A stretch of DNA of 34,552 nt from Haplomitrium mnioides (Eukaryota > Marchantiophyta > Haplomitriopsida > Calobryales). The notes under the pieces are model-generated. The model saw only the letters and a program-made list of their open reading frames with translations. It was not told the origin of the DNA and did not search any database. Each line of letters opens with the position of its first letter. The first letter of the stretch is position 1. Location: positions 1-34,552 of the forward strand of contig JBNGIS010017722.1 in NCBI GenBank assembly GCA_049999725.1, written 5' to 3'. This document shows positions 1 through 9,460 of this stretch, in pieces. The position numbers were made by a program, and so were the translations under genes.

Positions 1-839
1 AGAGCTGGGCCTGGTCCCAAGTAGGGGACAGAGTTGTACCTGTGCACCGAAGTCCAGCCACCTCCACTAGGTGTCAAGAAGGAATAAAGTGGAGCAAAAA
101 CCCAATTTCGGAAATTCCAAAACTCTGTTTTGACCTGAACCAGTTGCATGTGATCTGTAAACCAAGGAGGGGTGCCCAAACCTGAACCAAATCCAGCCTA
201 GCACCCTCCTAAACCGCTCAAATCGACAAATATTCAGTCCCTCCTACAACAAGTACCCCGAAAACCTTTATTTCGGCGCTTGCGACGACGTGGGGTTGTG
301 TTTTCAGCATAGCACCACAGCGGCAGGGCTGACAGGAGCAATCTTGATTAATAATTGCTGGGGGGTGATGCCCACCTGCAAGAGGAGGATGGATTGGATC
401 GTTGCGACGTTCAGGGGGTTGATGTTGATGCAAAATTGAGTTGTGAGAGCAAACTCGAGGAGGAAGAAGCAGCGAGGGAGAGAAGAGAGCATTCCAGTAA
501 AGATTCACAAGAGGCAAGTGGACTCGTGCAGGGAGACCAGCTAGGGTGGAGGTGGACTGGAGGGGCACTGAGAATCGTTGAGCATGGAGCTTTAGAGTCT
601 CAGACGATCTAGGTAGACTCATCATTGCGGGTGGACCAGCATTTGGAGGTGGATTGCCACTTGAATTTGAAGGGAGTTCTTTTGGTCTTGAATTCGTGAG
701 AGGCTGCCAAGGGGGGATCTTGGGGTTGTCTCAACATCGTCTATGCAAGAGCATCAATCCTAGAGGCGCTTGAGGGCGTTTTTGGTCGGAATTCTCAAGT
801 GGAGTCAAGAGAGGAGTGGCTGTGTTAGTGCTCGCGCAC
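1..839. other. Unassigned GC-rich segment, probably part of a gypsy element
   Basis: No convincing gene is visible; short open frames on both strands have no recognisable motif. Base composition resembles the gypsy element to the right, not the AT-rich element that flanks it at 6497. A purine run with six G at 711-716 resembles a polypurine tract, so part of this stretch may be the internal 3' end of a gypsy copy or the upstream part of a longer LTR. The flank expected for a simple insertion (DNA homologous to the reverse complement of 32119 onward) is not present here, so the element border probably lies left of the window. Confidence 0.4.
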
Positions 840-1776
840 TGTAGAGAAGATCCATTCAAAACTCAAGGTGGAGTAGGTGGCCAACAGTCGAGGGGACTGT
901 CTTCCAGAGGTGGAAGTTAAAGAAATCCTCTTCCGAGCCTGAGGAAGTAAATTCAGGGCTTCTTGCGAGGGAAGTTGAAAAACTATTTGGATGAGAGTGT
1001 GTGGATGAAGGATTAGAGGAAGACTGGAGTTGCTGATGGGAGTTGAAGGAGGATTGGGAGAAAAGATTGGTTCTTGAGACGTAGTAAGGCCTGCAATGTT
1101 GGCAAGACGGGGAGCTTGTACAAGTGTATCTATGTTCATGTGCATTGTTAGATTTGTGTTATGTCTATAGTTTTGTGAAGTTCTTAGTATTTAGAGGGTC
1201 TGCATTCCATTTATCAAATCCTGGAAATACCTTGAGAAAGGAAAGTCAAAACTAATGGCATTGTATTATGGCATTTGGATGTTGGGACTTGTTTCCCCTT
1301 TTGTATACAAGGTGATTGGGTCCAGTTTTGAACTCCTGAATGACATTTTGTATTGACTCAGCTGCATCATAGCCTACCCGTGTGTGTCTTGGGAAAGTGA
1401 ATGTGAATGAGCAGGGTTGCTGCTGAAGCAATTGTCGGCTAGTGGCCAAGATTGTGAGGCAAACAAGATTCACTCAAGGCTCCTAAGAGAGGACTCACCA
1501 AGAGGTCATTGCAGACAAGAATCAGATGCCTTGTTCTACTTGCCCCTATCTTCTAAGTGGTACCTTTCGAAGTTAAGGCCTGAAGGAGGGGTGTGTGTGC
1601 TCGGGTGTTGTGCTTGGGTGTTGTTAGGTGTTGTGTAGTCACTCCTGAGCTAGTAAGAAGGAGTTGGAGTCAATTTGGTGCAAAGCCCCTCCCATAAAAG
1701 GTCCCGAAACACTAGTCAGCCCTTAAGTGGGTATACATTGGTCAAAAAGGTTAAGGACCCAACCACAGGGTTGACA
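840..1776 (+). repeat. Left LTR of the gypsy element
   Basis: Position 842 onward matches 5560 onward to the shared end GGTTGACA at 1776. The repeat reads TG at 840 and CA at 1775-1776, giving short TGT...ACA ends. However, the left border is uncertain because the right copy lacks the TG and abuts a deletion. The LTR could extend further left, into 1-839. The two repeats differ by scattered substitutions and one or two indels, so the insertion is not very recent. Confidence 0.75.
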
Positions 1777-1782
1777 TACATT

Positions 1783-1802
1783 TTTTGACGATCACGGTGG
1801 GA
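1783..1802 (+). other. Possible degenerate primer-binding site
   Basis: Just after the left LTR lies TTTTGACGATCACGGTGGGA. It resembles the TTTTGGCG...GGGA primer-binding context of many plant Ty3/gypsy elements, with a G-to-A change in the GGCG core. It starts about 6 bases after the LTR end, close to where a primer site belongs. The identity of the tRNA is not determined. Confidence 0.35.
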
Positions 1803-1835
1803 CAAAAGAGTTCTGGAAAGTAACATTGCAATCAT

Positions 1836-3529
1836 TTGTGGAGTAAAACAGTGGAGCAAGGGAAAATAGTTTGGAATTTTGGGAGCAGCTTAGCACCAGA
1901 AGTGGAAAGAGACCAGCCAAGGAGGTTGCCCTGGTTAGATAAAGGAGGGATCTCACTCATTAGTGGAAGAAGCTTGGAAAGGGTGACCAAAGCTTCTTGC
2001 TCCATACCATCCACCACCCCAATGGCCAATGTGGAGCATGTGACACAGAGGTCCCGGTTCAAATACAAGACATTCCGAAGATCTACCAGGGAGGATCCAG
2101 ATGAGTGGTTGGATGAGTTCGAGGGCACAACCTATGCAAATGGGGAGAACCTCATTAGGGAGGCCATCCTCCCTAGAGTGTTAAAATGGGAGGCTGGCCC
2201 TTGGTACGAGACCCTACTAGAGGCCACCAAGAGGAATTGGGACACCTTCAAGGCGGCCTTCCTAGAGGAATTCAAGAAGATAGGTGGGGAATTCGAGGCC
2301 TTGATCAAGATAGGCCAAATGTTTTGAAGAAAAACAAATCAGTGTGGAAGTTTCTTCAACATTTCCAGAGGATGGCCAAGAAGATTAACCCCTCTGCATC
2401 GGATGGGATGCTTACCTCTTGGTTCATTTCAGCCGTGCTCAAGAGTCTAGGGGCCTGGGTGAGGAGGTCCAAACCCACATGCCTGGAGCAAGCAGTGGAA
2501 GAAGCCCAGTCCTATATCAAGGCTGAAGTGGCAAGCTCAAAAAGGAAGTCAAAGAGGAGGAATGAGTCAGACAGTTCTTCAGAAAGTTCTAGTCAGGAAG
2601 ATAGCTCTGATGATAGCTCCTCTTCAGAGTATGAATCAGAGAGCGAGAGCAGCCCAAAGAGCTGAGAGGATAAAAAGTCCCACAAGAGGCGGAAGAAGAA
2701 AGGGAGCAGAAAGAAAAAAGAGGCCAAAGAGAAGAGGGCCAAGAAACATGATAAGCATAAGGAGGGCAAGGAGAAAAAGGCCCACCTGCCCCATGATACA
2801 TGAGTTGGGGGGAAGACCAGCAAGAGTAGGGGGGCGAAAGACCCTATGGAAGAGATTAATGCAAAATTGGAGGCCATGACAATCTATTTTGCAGGTCTGA
2901 AGCCCGAAGGGAAAAAATTGCTAGCACAAAGGGCACACGTGTGGTGCGTGAAGTGCAAAACCTATGGGCACTCCCCCCAAGAATGCCCTCTGGATGGGAT
3001 GCCTATCCATTACGTATGGGAAGATCCCCCCGAGTGGTACCATGAGGAGGTGGAATATGTACTGGAGGAGCCGCTCGAGCTCGTGTATCAGGTGGTCAGC
3101 CAACTCCGATTGATGGCAGACAGACCGGTCAATATGGTGCCTGGCCAATCAGTGGCTTGGGGACACGCGTGGCCAGAAGGGTCAGGGACCGGCCCAAACT
3201 GGACTAGGGTGATGGTATGCTGGAACTGTGGGCAGCCATGCCACATTTCTCCTAATTATCCGGAGCCCAGGAAGCAAAGGTATGCCATGCCACCGCCACT
3301 GTGTACTGGCTGCAAAAAGGAAGGGCATTTGGCCAATAATTGCCTCCATTCTAGAAGGCAAGAGTTGCCTCCCAACCCGGCCCACCAGGCACCTCCATCG
3401 ACAACAATCAACTTGGTGACCACCTCATGGGAGCATGGGGCAGAGTTTCCAGAAGTGGAAGCACCAATAGAGGAGGACTGTTACCGAGTGGCCACTAGGG
3501 CAACAGCCACGGCCAAGGAAAAGGGATAG
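1836..3529 (+). pseudogene. gag: gypsy gag polyprotein, frameshifted
   Basis: Structural capsid/nucleocapsid protein of the retroelement. Frame one (1836-2327) holds a capsid-like region (DPDEWLDEFEG, then WDTFKAAFLEEFKK). The frame then shifts near 2330, and the reading continues with FLQHFQRMAKK and a Ser/Glu-rich stretch ending at a stop at 2665. After another shift comes a Lys/Arg-rich tract (about 2670-2800). The nucleocapsid part, in frame at 2846-3529, has CVKCKTYGHSPQEC (a good CCHC knuckle), CWNCGQPCHISPNY (last Cys replaced by Tyr) and CTGCKKEGHLANNC (a good knuckle). Three knuckles is more than usual. Start codon not assignable with certainty; not functional as it stands. Confidence 0.85.
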
Positions 3530-3559
3530 ACCAAGCAAGCTAGGAAGAAGGAGAGGGAT

Positions 3560-4909
3560 GTGAACGTGCTTCCCACTAAGGAGGACTCGGATTACAAGAG
3601 GGAGCATCCGAAGTTATTCTATCCGAGGCAGGAGGAGGAAGTGAAGAAGCAGCTGGAAGCCTTGGAGGCGGCTAAAGCTCAGCAAGCAACAGAAAAGACC
3701 CTACGGGAGGTCAATTGTAGAAATGTCGTTGAGCAGGCCAAACAAGACCCTGTGCCCCAGCCACCACCTAGCACTTGCGTGCCCTACAACATCCAGAGGG
3801 ATGTGAGGGACTGCTCGGTCACTGCAACATTAGGTCAGTTGATTAGGGACAGCCCTATATACAAGAGGCAGCTTCGGGAGCTACTCATAGACGCCATGAG
3901 GAAAAGAAAGCTCCCCACGGTAGGCACCACCGCCGACTGAAGGATGATCTGCAAGGATAAAGGAGCTCCAGAGATAAACATCTAGATTGCGGGGTGCACT
4001 CTGTCCTTGGTGCCCGTGGATGGAGGGGCAGGAGTAAACATCATGGTGGAGAAGATCGCCCACCGACTAGGCTTCAAGACTCTTTCCCCAACTGAAAGGA
4101 TTATGCGGTTGGCTGATGGGTCTAGGGTTAAGCCCTTGGGAGCCTTGTTGAAGGTACCAACCTGGATTGGGGGAAAGGAGTTTGCCCTGAACTACCTGGT
4201 GATGAGGCCGGCCCGGAGTTCCCCATACCCTATTTTAATCGGAAGGCCCTGGCTATATGTAGCCAAGGTAATGCACAATTGGGACTCTACATTAGTGCTT
4301 GGGCTCGGCAAGACTGTCGTGCATTACGGCCTTGTCCCACATGAGGGGGAGACCACAGAGTACAAGGAATATGATACTGAGTGGTCGGTGGAGGAGGAGT
4401 CAGAGGATGAGGACACTTACTGGTTGAGACTGGTGAGTGACATGACAGAAGCAGACTTTTTGGGCAGTGCTGAAGCCAAAGTCAACCAGTTGGAGACCAC
4501 TGTCTTTGGGGTTTGGAATACAACGGAAGATGAGGTAGGAGTGCCAATCCTCAGCCCAAGACCTGACCAAAAAGGGGAGTTAGAGGCATCCACTTCTAGC
4601 CTTGAACTTGAGCTAAAAAGGGAGTTGGTTGCAACTATCATCCCATGGGAGCCTACTGTAGGTGGCCAACGGCTTGCCTACTTGGAGTCAGCCTATGACT
4701 CCATGAACAGGAATAAGGTGGAAGTCATCAGGGCAGAGCAGTACCGAGAGATAACGGTCCCCGGCGGGAGGACATTCCAGCTTGGATTTGCCTTAAACAA
4801 GGGGGCTGAGAGAGCCTTCATGCAGACCTTGGGGAATTTCAGTGATGTATTTGCATGGAGCCATATAGACCTGAAGGGCATGCCCATAGAGCTAGGGGAG
4901 CAGAATTGA
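3560..4909 (+). pseudogene. gypsy linker and aspartic protease region
   Basis: Continues the gypsy polyprotein after gag. The first part (3560-3940) is a charged, Ala/Gln/Glu-rich linker ending in a stop. The second (4007-4909) begins VPVDGGAGVNIMVEKIA, which matches the plant gypsy protease active-site context (D-G-G-S-G-x-N), with Ala in place of Ser. ILIGRPWLYVAKV about 80 residues later fits the second conserved protease strand (ILGRPWL in relatives). An acidic linker follows, then sequence leading into RT (FSDVFAWSHIDLKGMP), a motif usual just before the RT domain in this group. A stop at 4909 breaks the link to RT. Confidence 0.8.
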
Positions 4910-4910
4910 T

Positions 4911-5559
4911 TTGGAGGACAATGCAACCCCCGTAAGGCAGCGACAGTACAGAATGAACCCACGCTTCTCTCTATTGGTTAAAGAGGAGGTGGACAAGCTC
5001 TTAGAGGCACAATTCATATACCCTATCTTGAACAGTGAATGGGTGTCCCCTCTAGTGGTGGTGCCGAAGAAGGCGGGCTTGGACGGGAAACTGAAAATAA
5101 AGGGTTTGTCAGGACTTCCGCGAGCTGAACGCGGCAACAAAGAAGTACCACTACCCTCTACCTTTCACTGATGGTGTGTTGGATCTGGTGGCGGGCCAGA
5201 AGGTTTACAATTTCATGGATAGGTACTCTGGATACAATCAGGTGTGGATACGGAAAGAGGACCAACTGAAATTAACTTTCACGACGGAGTGGGGAGTGTT
5301 TGCCTTTCGGAGAATGCCATTTGGTCTCTGTAATGCCTCGGGTACATTCCATAGATTAATGATGAATATGTTTCTAGAGATCTTCATAGACGACTTTGTG
5401 GTGTATGGCCAAGTAAAGGATCATGAGGAGCATATGCGGCTTACCTTCCAACGTTGCAGAGAAACGGGGCTGCGGCTGCACCCAAGAAAATGCTTCTTTG
5501 CAGTGAGGGAAGGGACACTATTGGGGCATAGGGTCTCCAGCCTGGGAATTGCCGTGGAT
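4911..5559 (+). pseudogene. gypsy reverse transcriptase, C-terminally truncated
   Basis: RNA-dependent DNA polymerase domain of Ty3 type. Visible motifs in order: a YRMNP...VDKLLEAQFIYP start, SPLVVVPKK, a frameshift near 5105, then QDFRELNAATKKYHYPLPFTDG in the next frame, FMDRYSGYNQV, FTTEWGVFAFRRMPFGLCNA, and the catalytic FIDDFVVYG at about 5385-5410. The stretch between MMNMF and LEIFIDDF is a few residues shorter than in relatives. Translation reaches LLGHRVSSLGIAVD and then meets the right LTR, so thumb, RNase H and integrase are missing. The internal deletion makes the copy non-autonomous even apart from the stops. Confidence 0.9.
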
Positions 5560-6496
5560 TAGAGAAGATCCATTCAAAACTCAAGGTGGAGTAGGTGGCC
5601 AGCAGTCGAGGGGACTGTCTTCCAGAGGTGGAAGTTAAGGAAATCCTCTTTCGAGCCTGAGGAAGTAAATTCAGGGCTTCTCGCGAGGGAAGTTGAAAAA
5701 TTATCTAGATGAGAGTGTGTGGATGAAGGATTGGAGGAAGACTAGAGTTGCTAATGGGAGTTGAAGAAGGATTGGGAGAAAAGATAGGTTCTTGAGACGT
5801 AGTAAGGTCTGTAATGTTGGCAAGGCGGGGAGCTTGTACAAGTGTATCTATGTTCATGTGCATTGTTAGATTTGTGTTATGTCTGTAGTTCTGTGAAGTT
5901 CTTAGTATTTAGAGGGTTTGCATTCCATTTGTCAGATCCTGAAAATACCTTGAGAAGGGAAAGTCAAAACTAATGGCATTGTATTATGGCATTTGTATTT
6001 TGGGACTTGTTTCCCCTTTTGTATACAAGGTGATTGGGTCCAGTTTTGAACTCCTGAATGACATTTCGTATTGACTCAGCTGCATCACAGCCTACCTATG
6101 TGTGTCTTGGGAAAGTGAATGTGAATGAGCAGGGTTGCTGCTGAAGCAATTGTGGGCTAGTGACCAAGACTGTGAGGCAAACAAGATTCACTGAAGGCTT
6201 CTAAGAGAGGACTCACCAAGAGGCCATTGCAGACAAGAATCAAATGCTTTGTTCTACTTGCCCCTATCTTCCAAGTGGCACTTTTCGAAGTTAAGGCCTG
6301 AAGGAGGGGTGTGTGTGCTCGGGTGTTGTGCTTGGGTGTTGTTAGGTGTTGTGTAGTCACTCCTGAGCTAGTAAGAAGGAGTTGGAGTCAATTTGGTGCA
6401 AAGCCTCTTCCATAAAAGGTCCCGAAACACTAGTCGGCCCTTAAGTGGGTATACATCGGTCGGAAAAGAGTTAAGGACCCGACCACAAGGTTGACA
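5560..6496 (+). repeat. Right LTR of the gypsy element, 5' border eroded
   Basis: Matches 842-1776 over its whole length and ends in TTGACA at 6496. There is no polypurine tract in front of it; the preceding bases encode RT, so the internal deletion ended at or inside the LTR. The bases after it (ACTTA, 6497-6501) are the expected right half of a 5-base target duplication. The left half would be outside the window. Confidence 0.85.
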
Positions 6497-6586
6497 ACTT
6501 AACAAAACAAATATCTTTTGGCACTTTGAGTCTGAATAAAAGAGCACAGATTAACAAAAGATTTCAAAAGAGAAGAAACGCACTAC

Positions 6587-8313
6587 CTTTGTCGGACTCA
6601 AAGACGGATTTTTCTCACAATGATTTTATTTCTTCACATGTTTCATTAAAAGCAAATCTATTGCGGTTTGGAATTTTTACATTTGGAAGATGAGTTCTCC
6701 AATGTTTTGCAAAACCTAAAAGACTAAGAATGCAGTTGGGATCATTCTCTTTCAAATAAGTTGTGTAGTAGTCATAAACTTCCCATTTTGTAAACTTATC
6801 AAGCAAGTTATAAACTTCATGAGTGGGCATTCTCTTGCAGTGTCCTTGAAAAAAAAATGTCCATCCACTCACGAATGAGTACTCATTTAGCAGATAATTC
6901 TCTTTTTCAAAAAATACTTAGATCTGCATTTTTGAGATTTGAAATCCTTTGAAATCCATCATTCCCTAATGATAATATTAGTTTGAAAGCTCTTCTATAG
7001 ACAACCGTACCACTAGGCAGAGTGAGTTGATTGTCAACATCAGAGTATTTTCTTGGTATTTCTTACTGCAATGTAACATCTCAATTCTTCATGCTTTGTC
7101 AAAAATACGTTTCTCTCATGGTTTTCAAGCAATCTCTCTTGAACAATGATAAACAACTATTTCGACAACATAAAACTCTCTTCAATTTAGAAATTAATAT
7201 TAGATCGAGCTTTTTCTTCACAAAACTCTCGTCATGATAGACTATTCGCAAAGAATTTTTAGGTAAAATGTTTACTCGGTTGGGTTTTGGCCTAAACAAA
7301 GAATTTTTATGTTGTGTTGGTCGATTTGGTTTGTAGGCGAATCCATCTATCGGAGTTAATTCATTATCACGAAGATCTTGATCATCATCAACAACACTAT
7401 TTGTTCTTTTGCAGTAAGTTTTTGAAGAATAAAGTCCTTATTGAGAATTGGGAGAGCTACACCATGCCGAAACAAAATCTTTATCAATATCTTGAACATT
7501 AGGAAATGTTTTTTGTAATATAATTGGTGCCCTTGGCGATAACTCCAACAAAATTTTAATTGATTGAGACTCTTTGCTAGAATCATTTCCCAAATTGTTG
7601 TCTAAAGATTCCTCCAAAAGAATTTGGTTTGTTTTGGATTTCCTAATCTCATTGCGAAGTCCAACTTGAATTGAAATCATTCATTGTTTGAGTGGGGCTA
7701 TCGGTGACAGCGATTCATCTCCAAAATTGAAACTGTCCACTGATTGTATATTTTTTGTGTTTTGGACAAACACATTTTGATCTTGAATTTCAAGGTCTTC
7801 GTCAGATGAGGACAAAGAAAGGTCCACAACCGTCTGGAAATTTTGACTTGAATGTCTTTCTGTTGATCTCTTGGAGTTGTCAAAAGAAAGATTTAACTTT
7901 GACCGCTTTACCGACAACAAAGATCGAAGGCATGCAAAAAGTTGAGCCTTGGATCCAATGCCAGAATTGGGTTCTTCCTTGGATCCTTTGGGTGCAACTT
8001 GTTTCCTTCTTATTCATGTGCACGCAATGGATTCACTCTTGGACCTTATACGCGCATAGGGTTCAATCTCTGATTCTATATACGTATAGGGTTCAACTTC
8101 TCGATCTTCTTGGGTAGAGGTATCTGATTCAACAAAAGCCATCTTTTTCCCCAATATGCTTGCCATCACACTTGATGCTTTGGGCATTGCATCGCTTACC
8201 TCCAAAAAATTGCAGTTTGAACAAATCTCTAGTTGTCGGTCAAAAGCAACACTTTTCTGTGAGCATGAATGTTGGAATTCTAACCTCTTCTTGCCTTTGA
8301 AAACTCCAACCAT
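6587..8313 (-). pseudogene. Gene T, exon 1 (copy M): transposase-like protein, N-terminal half
   Basis: Start ATG at 8313. The reading begins MVGVFKGKKRLEFQHS with a CSNC pair, then a Ser/Glu-rich low-complexity part, then, after frameshifts, LEESLDNNLGNDSSKES, DESFVKKKLD and a Cys cluster (LCCRNSCLSLF). Farther on come EWMDIFFQGHCKRMPTHEVY and GFAKHWRTHLPNVKI, then NRFAFNETCEEIKS, where copy P keeps CETC. The exon ends AAAG at 6587, and GT at 6586-6585 opens an intron that the gypsy element interrupts at 6497. Copy P (30797-31994) is collinear. The layout resembles proteins with a DUF7869 C-terminal domain, as I remember that family; the N-half alone is not diagnostic. At least four stops or frameshifts: not functional. 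It is divergent from gene A, with about 390 bases between starts. Confidence 0.7.
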
Positions 8314-8704
8314 TGATAAAGCTTACTAAAAAATCAACTATTTGAGAAAACTATTTTAACAAATATTCTCAACTTGTAATGGCCTACCTAAAATAAGTGT
8401 TTTTAAAGAAAATTTTGCAAAACGACAAAATTGTGAACCTTTTGTGAAGAAAATGAAAAAAAAAATTTGGAAAGATGAAAACGAGTGACATTTTGTATAC
8501 TAATCTTTCTTTTTGCACTAGGCAAACCTACATGTCAAGACCTCTGCGAATCATTTTTTGATAGGAAAACACATTTTTTGAAATTTAGGTGTAAAAAGAG
8601 CAACAATGGAAAGTTTCTTTCCATTGTCGCGAGTTCACTTTCTAGTAAACTTTTGTTTGTCAGATTTTTGCCCTCAAGTTCCTCCAATTTTTAATTTTGA
8701 GAAA
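8314..8704. promoter_or_regulatory. Divergent intergenic region between genes T and A
   Basis: AT-rich, with no open frame matching between copies, lying between the start of T (minus) and the start of A (plus). By position it should hold both promoters. I see no certain TATA box; TTTTGTATACTAAT at about 8492-8505 is a weak candidate. Copy P has lost the equivalent sequence by deletion, so conservation cannot be tested inside this window. Confidence 0.4.
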
Positions 8705-9109
8705 ATGACATCCTAGGTCGATACTTCCAAACCAGCTCAACCAAAACCTTATAGGTATTCGGATGTTTTGAAGGTTCCAGAGCCAGAAAAGTTGGACTGA
8801 GAATGGCTACTTTGTTGTAGAACCATGAAAGACATAAATGACTACCTTTACCTTTTTGTTGGTGAAGGTAAAAAATTTAACCTGGGTCTTATGGTCCAAA
8901 TAACCATTATTAGAGAGGAGTACCAAGCCCATATTGGGCTGCTTGTGCAGTCATTTAATAACATTACCTTGTACAATACCTCATACAAAAGATTTTGCTT
9001 TATGGAGATGAACTCGAGGGACATCTTCACTAAGCATCTGTAGTCAATTACAGACGACGACAAGGTAAGATCTTAAAACTATTTTTCATTTGTTTTCTTT
9101 TTGCATTGA

Positions 9110-9460
9110 CTTGGAACTCCATGTGCGCATAGGCTCATGAGTCCATGCGCGCATAGACTCCGGAGTTCTTGTGCGCTTAAACTCTGGAGTCCATGCACGC
9201 ATGGACTTGAGTGTCCGTATGCGTAGGAGCTGTGGAGTCATTGCGCACAAGGACTCCCTAGTCCATGCTCACATGGACTCGTGAGTTCGAGATTCCATGG
9301 ACTTTGGAGTCCATGCAAGCATGGACTTTGGAGTTCATGCGAGCATGGACTAGAGAGTCTCTACGCACAATGTCGGAGTTCATGTTTGCCCGAGCACTCG
9401 AGTACATATGCGCATGGACTCCAAAGTCCATGTTCGTATGGATTCCAACGCATTTTTAGC
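9110..9460. repeat. Palindromic minisatellite, A intron 1 (copy M)
   Basis: About a dozen units with a period near 24 bases, each an imperfect palindrome around ATGCxxGCAT with arms AGTCC/GGACT. The best units are at about 9307-9329 and 9331-9352. Arms are conserved better than centres. The cluster lies wholly inside intron 1 of gene A. Confidence 0.85.

Larger units (their letters stand above)
840..6496 (+). mobile_element. Ty3/gypsy LTR retrotransposon, internally deleted
   Basis: Two direct repeats of about 936 bases (842-1776 and 5560-6496), about 95% identical by eye, flank a gag-protease-RT reading region. RNase H and integrase are absent: the RT frame runs straight into the right-hand repeat. 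The order gag, protease, RT and the RT wording (PLPFTDGVLD, YSGYNQV, FTTEWG, MPFGLCNA) identify Ty3/gypsy of plant type. Several frameshifts and stops separate the pieces, so the element cannot make a full polyprotein. It sits in the T-gene intron of copy M: sequence from 6497 matches the reverse complement of 32118 leftward in the uninterrupted copy P. Confidence 0.88.

Noticed and set aside
218-625. Open frame of 135 codons on the minus strand as a host gene
   Set aside because: No domain, repetitive Pro/His/Leu composition, overlapping frames on both strands, and position next to a gypsy LTR. No support beyond chance openness.
825-1145. Minus-strand open frame of 106 codons
   Set aside because: It lies inside the LTR, and the second LTR copy does not keep it open.
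2593-2877. Leu/Ser/Phe-rich minus-strand frame resembling a membrane protein
   Set aside because: It is the antisense of the Ser/Glu/Lys-rich gag linker, which creates false hydrophobic translation.
9110-9460. CRISPR-like array of regularly spaced palindromic repeats
   Set aside because: Spacers are only about 3-5 bases and not unique, units vary strongly, the setting is a plant genome with introns, and no cas genes are present. It is a palindromic minisatellite.
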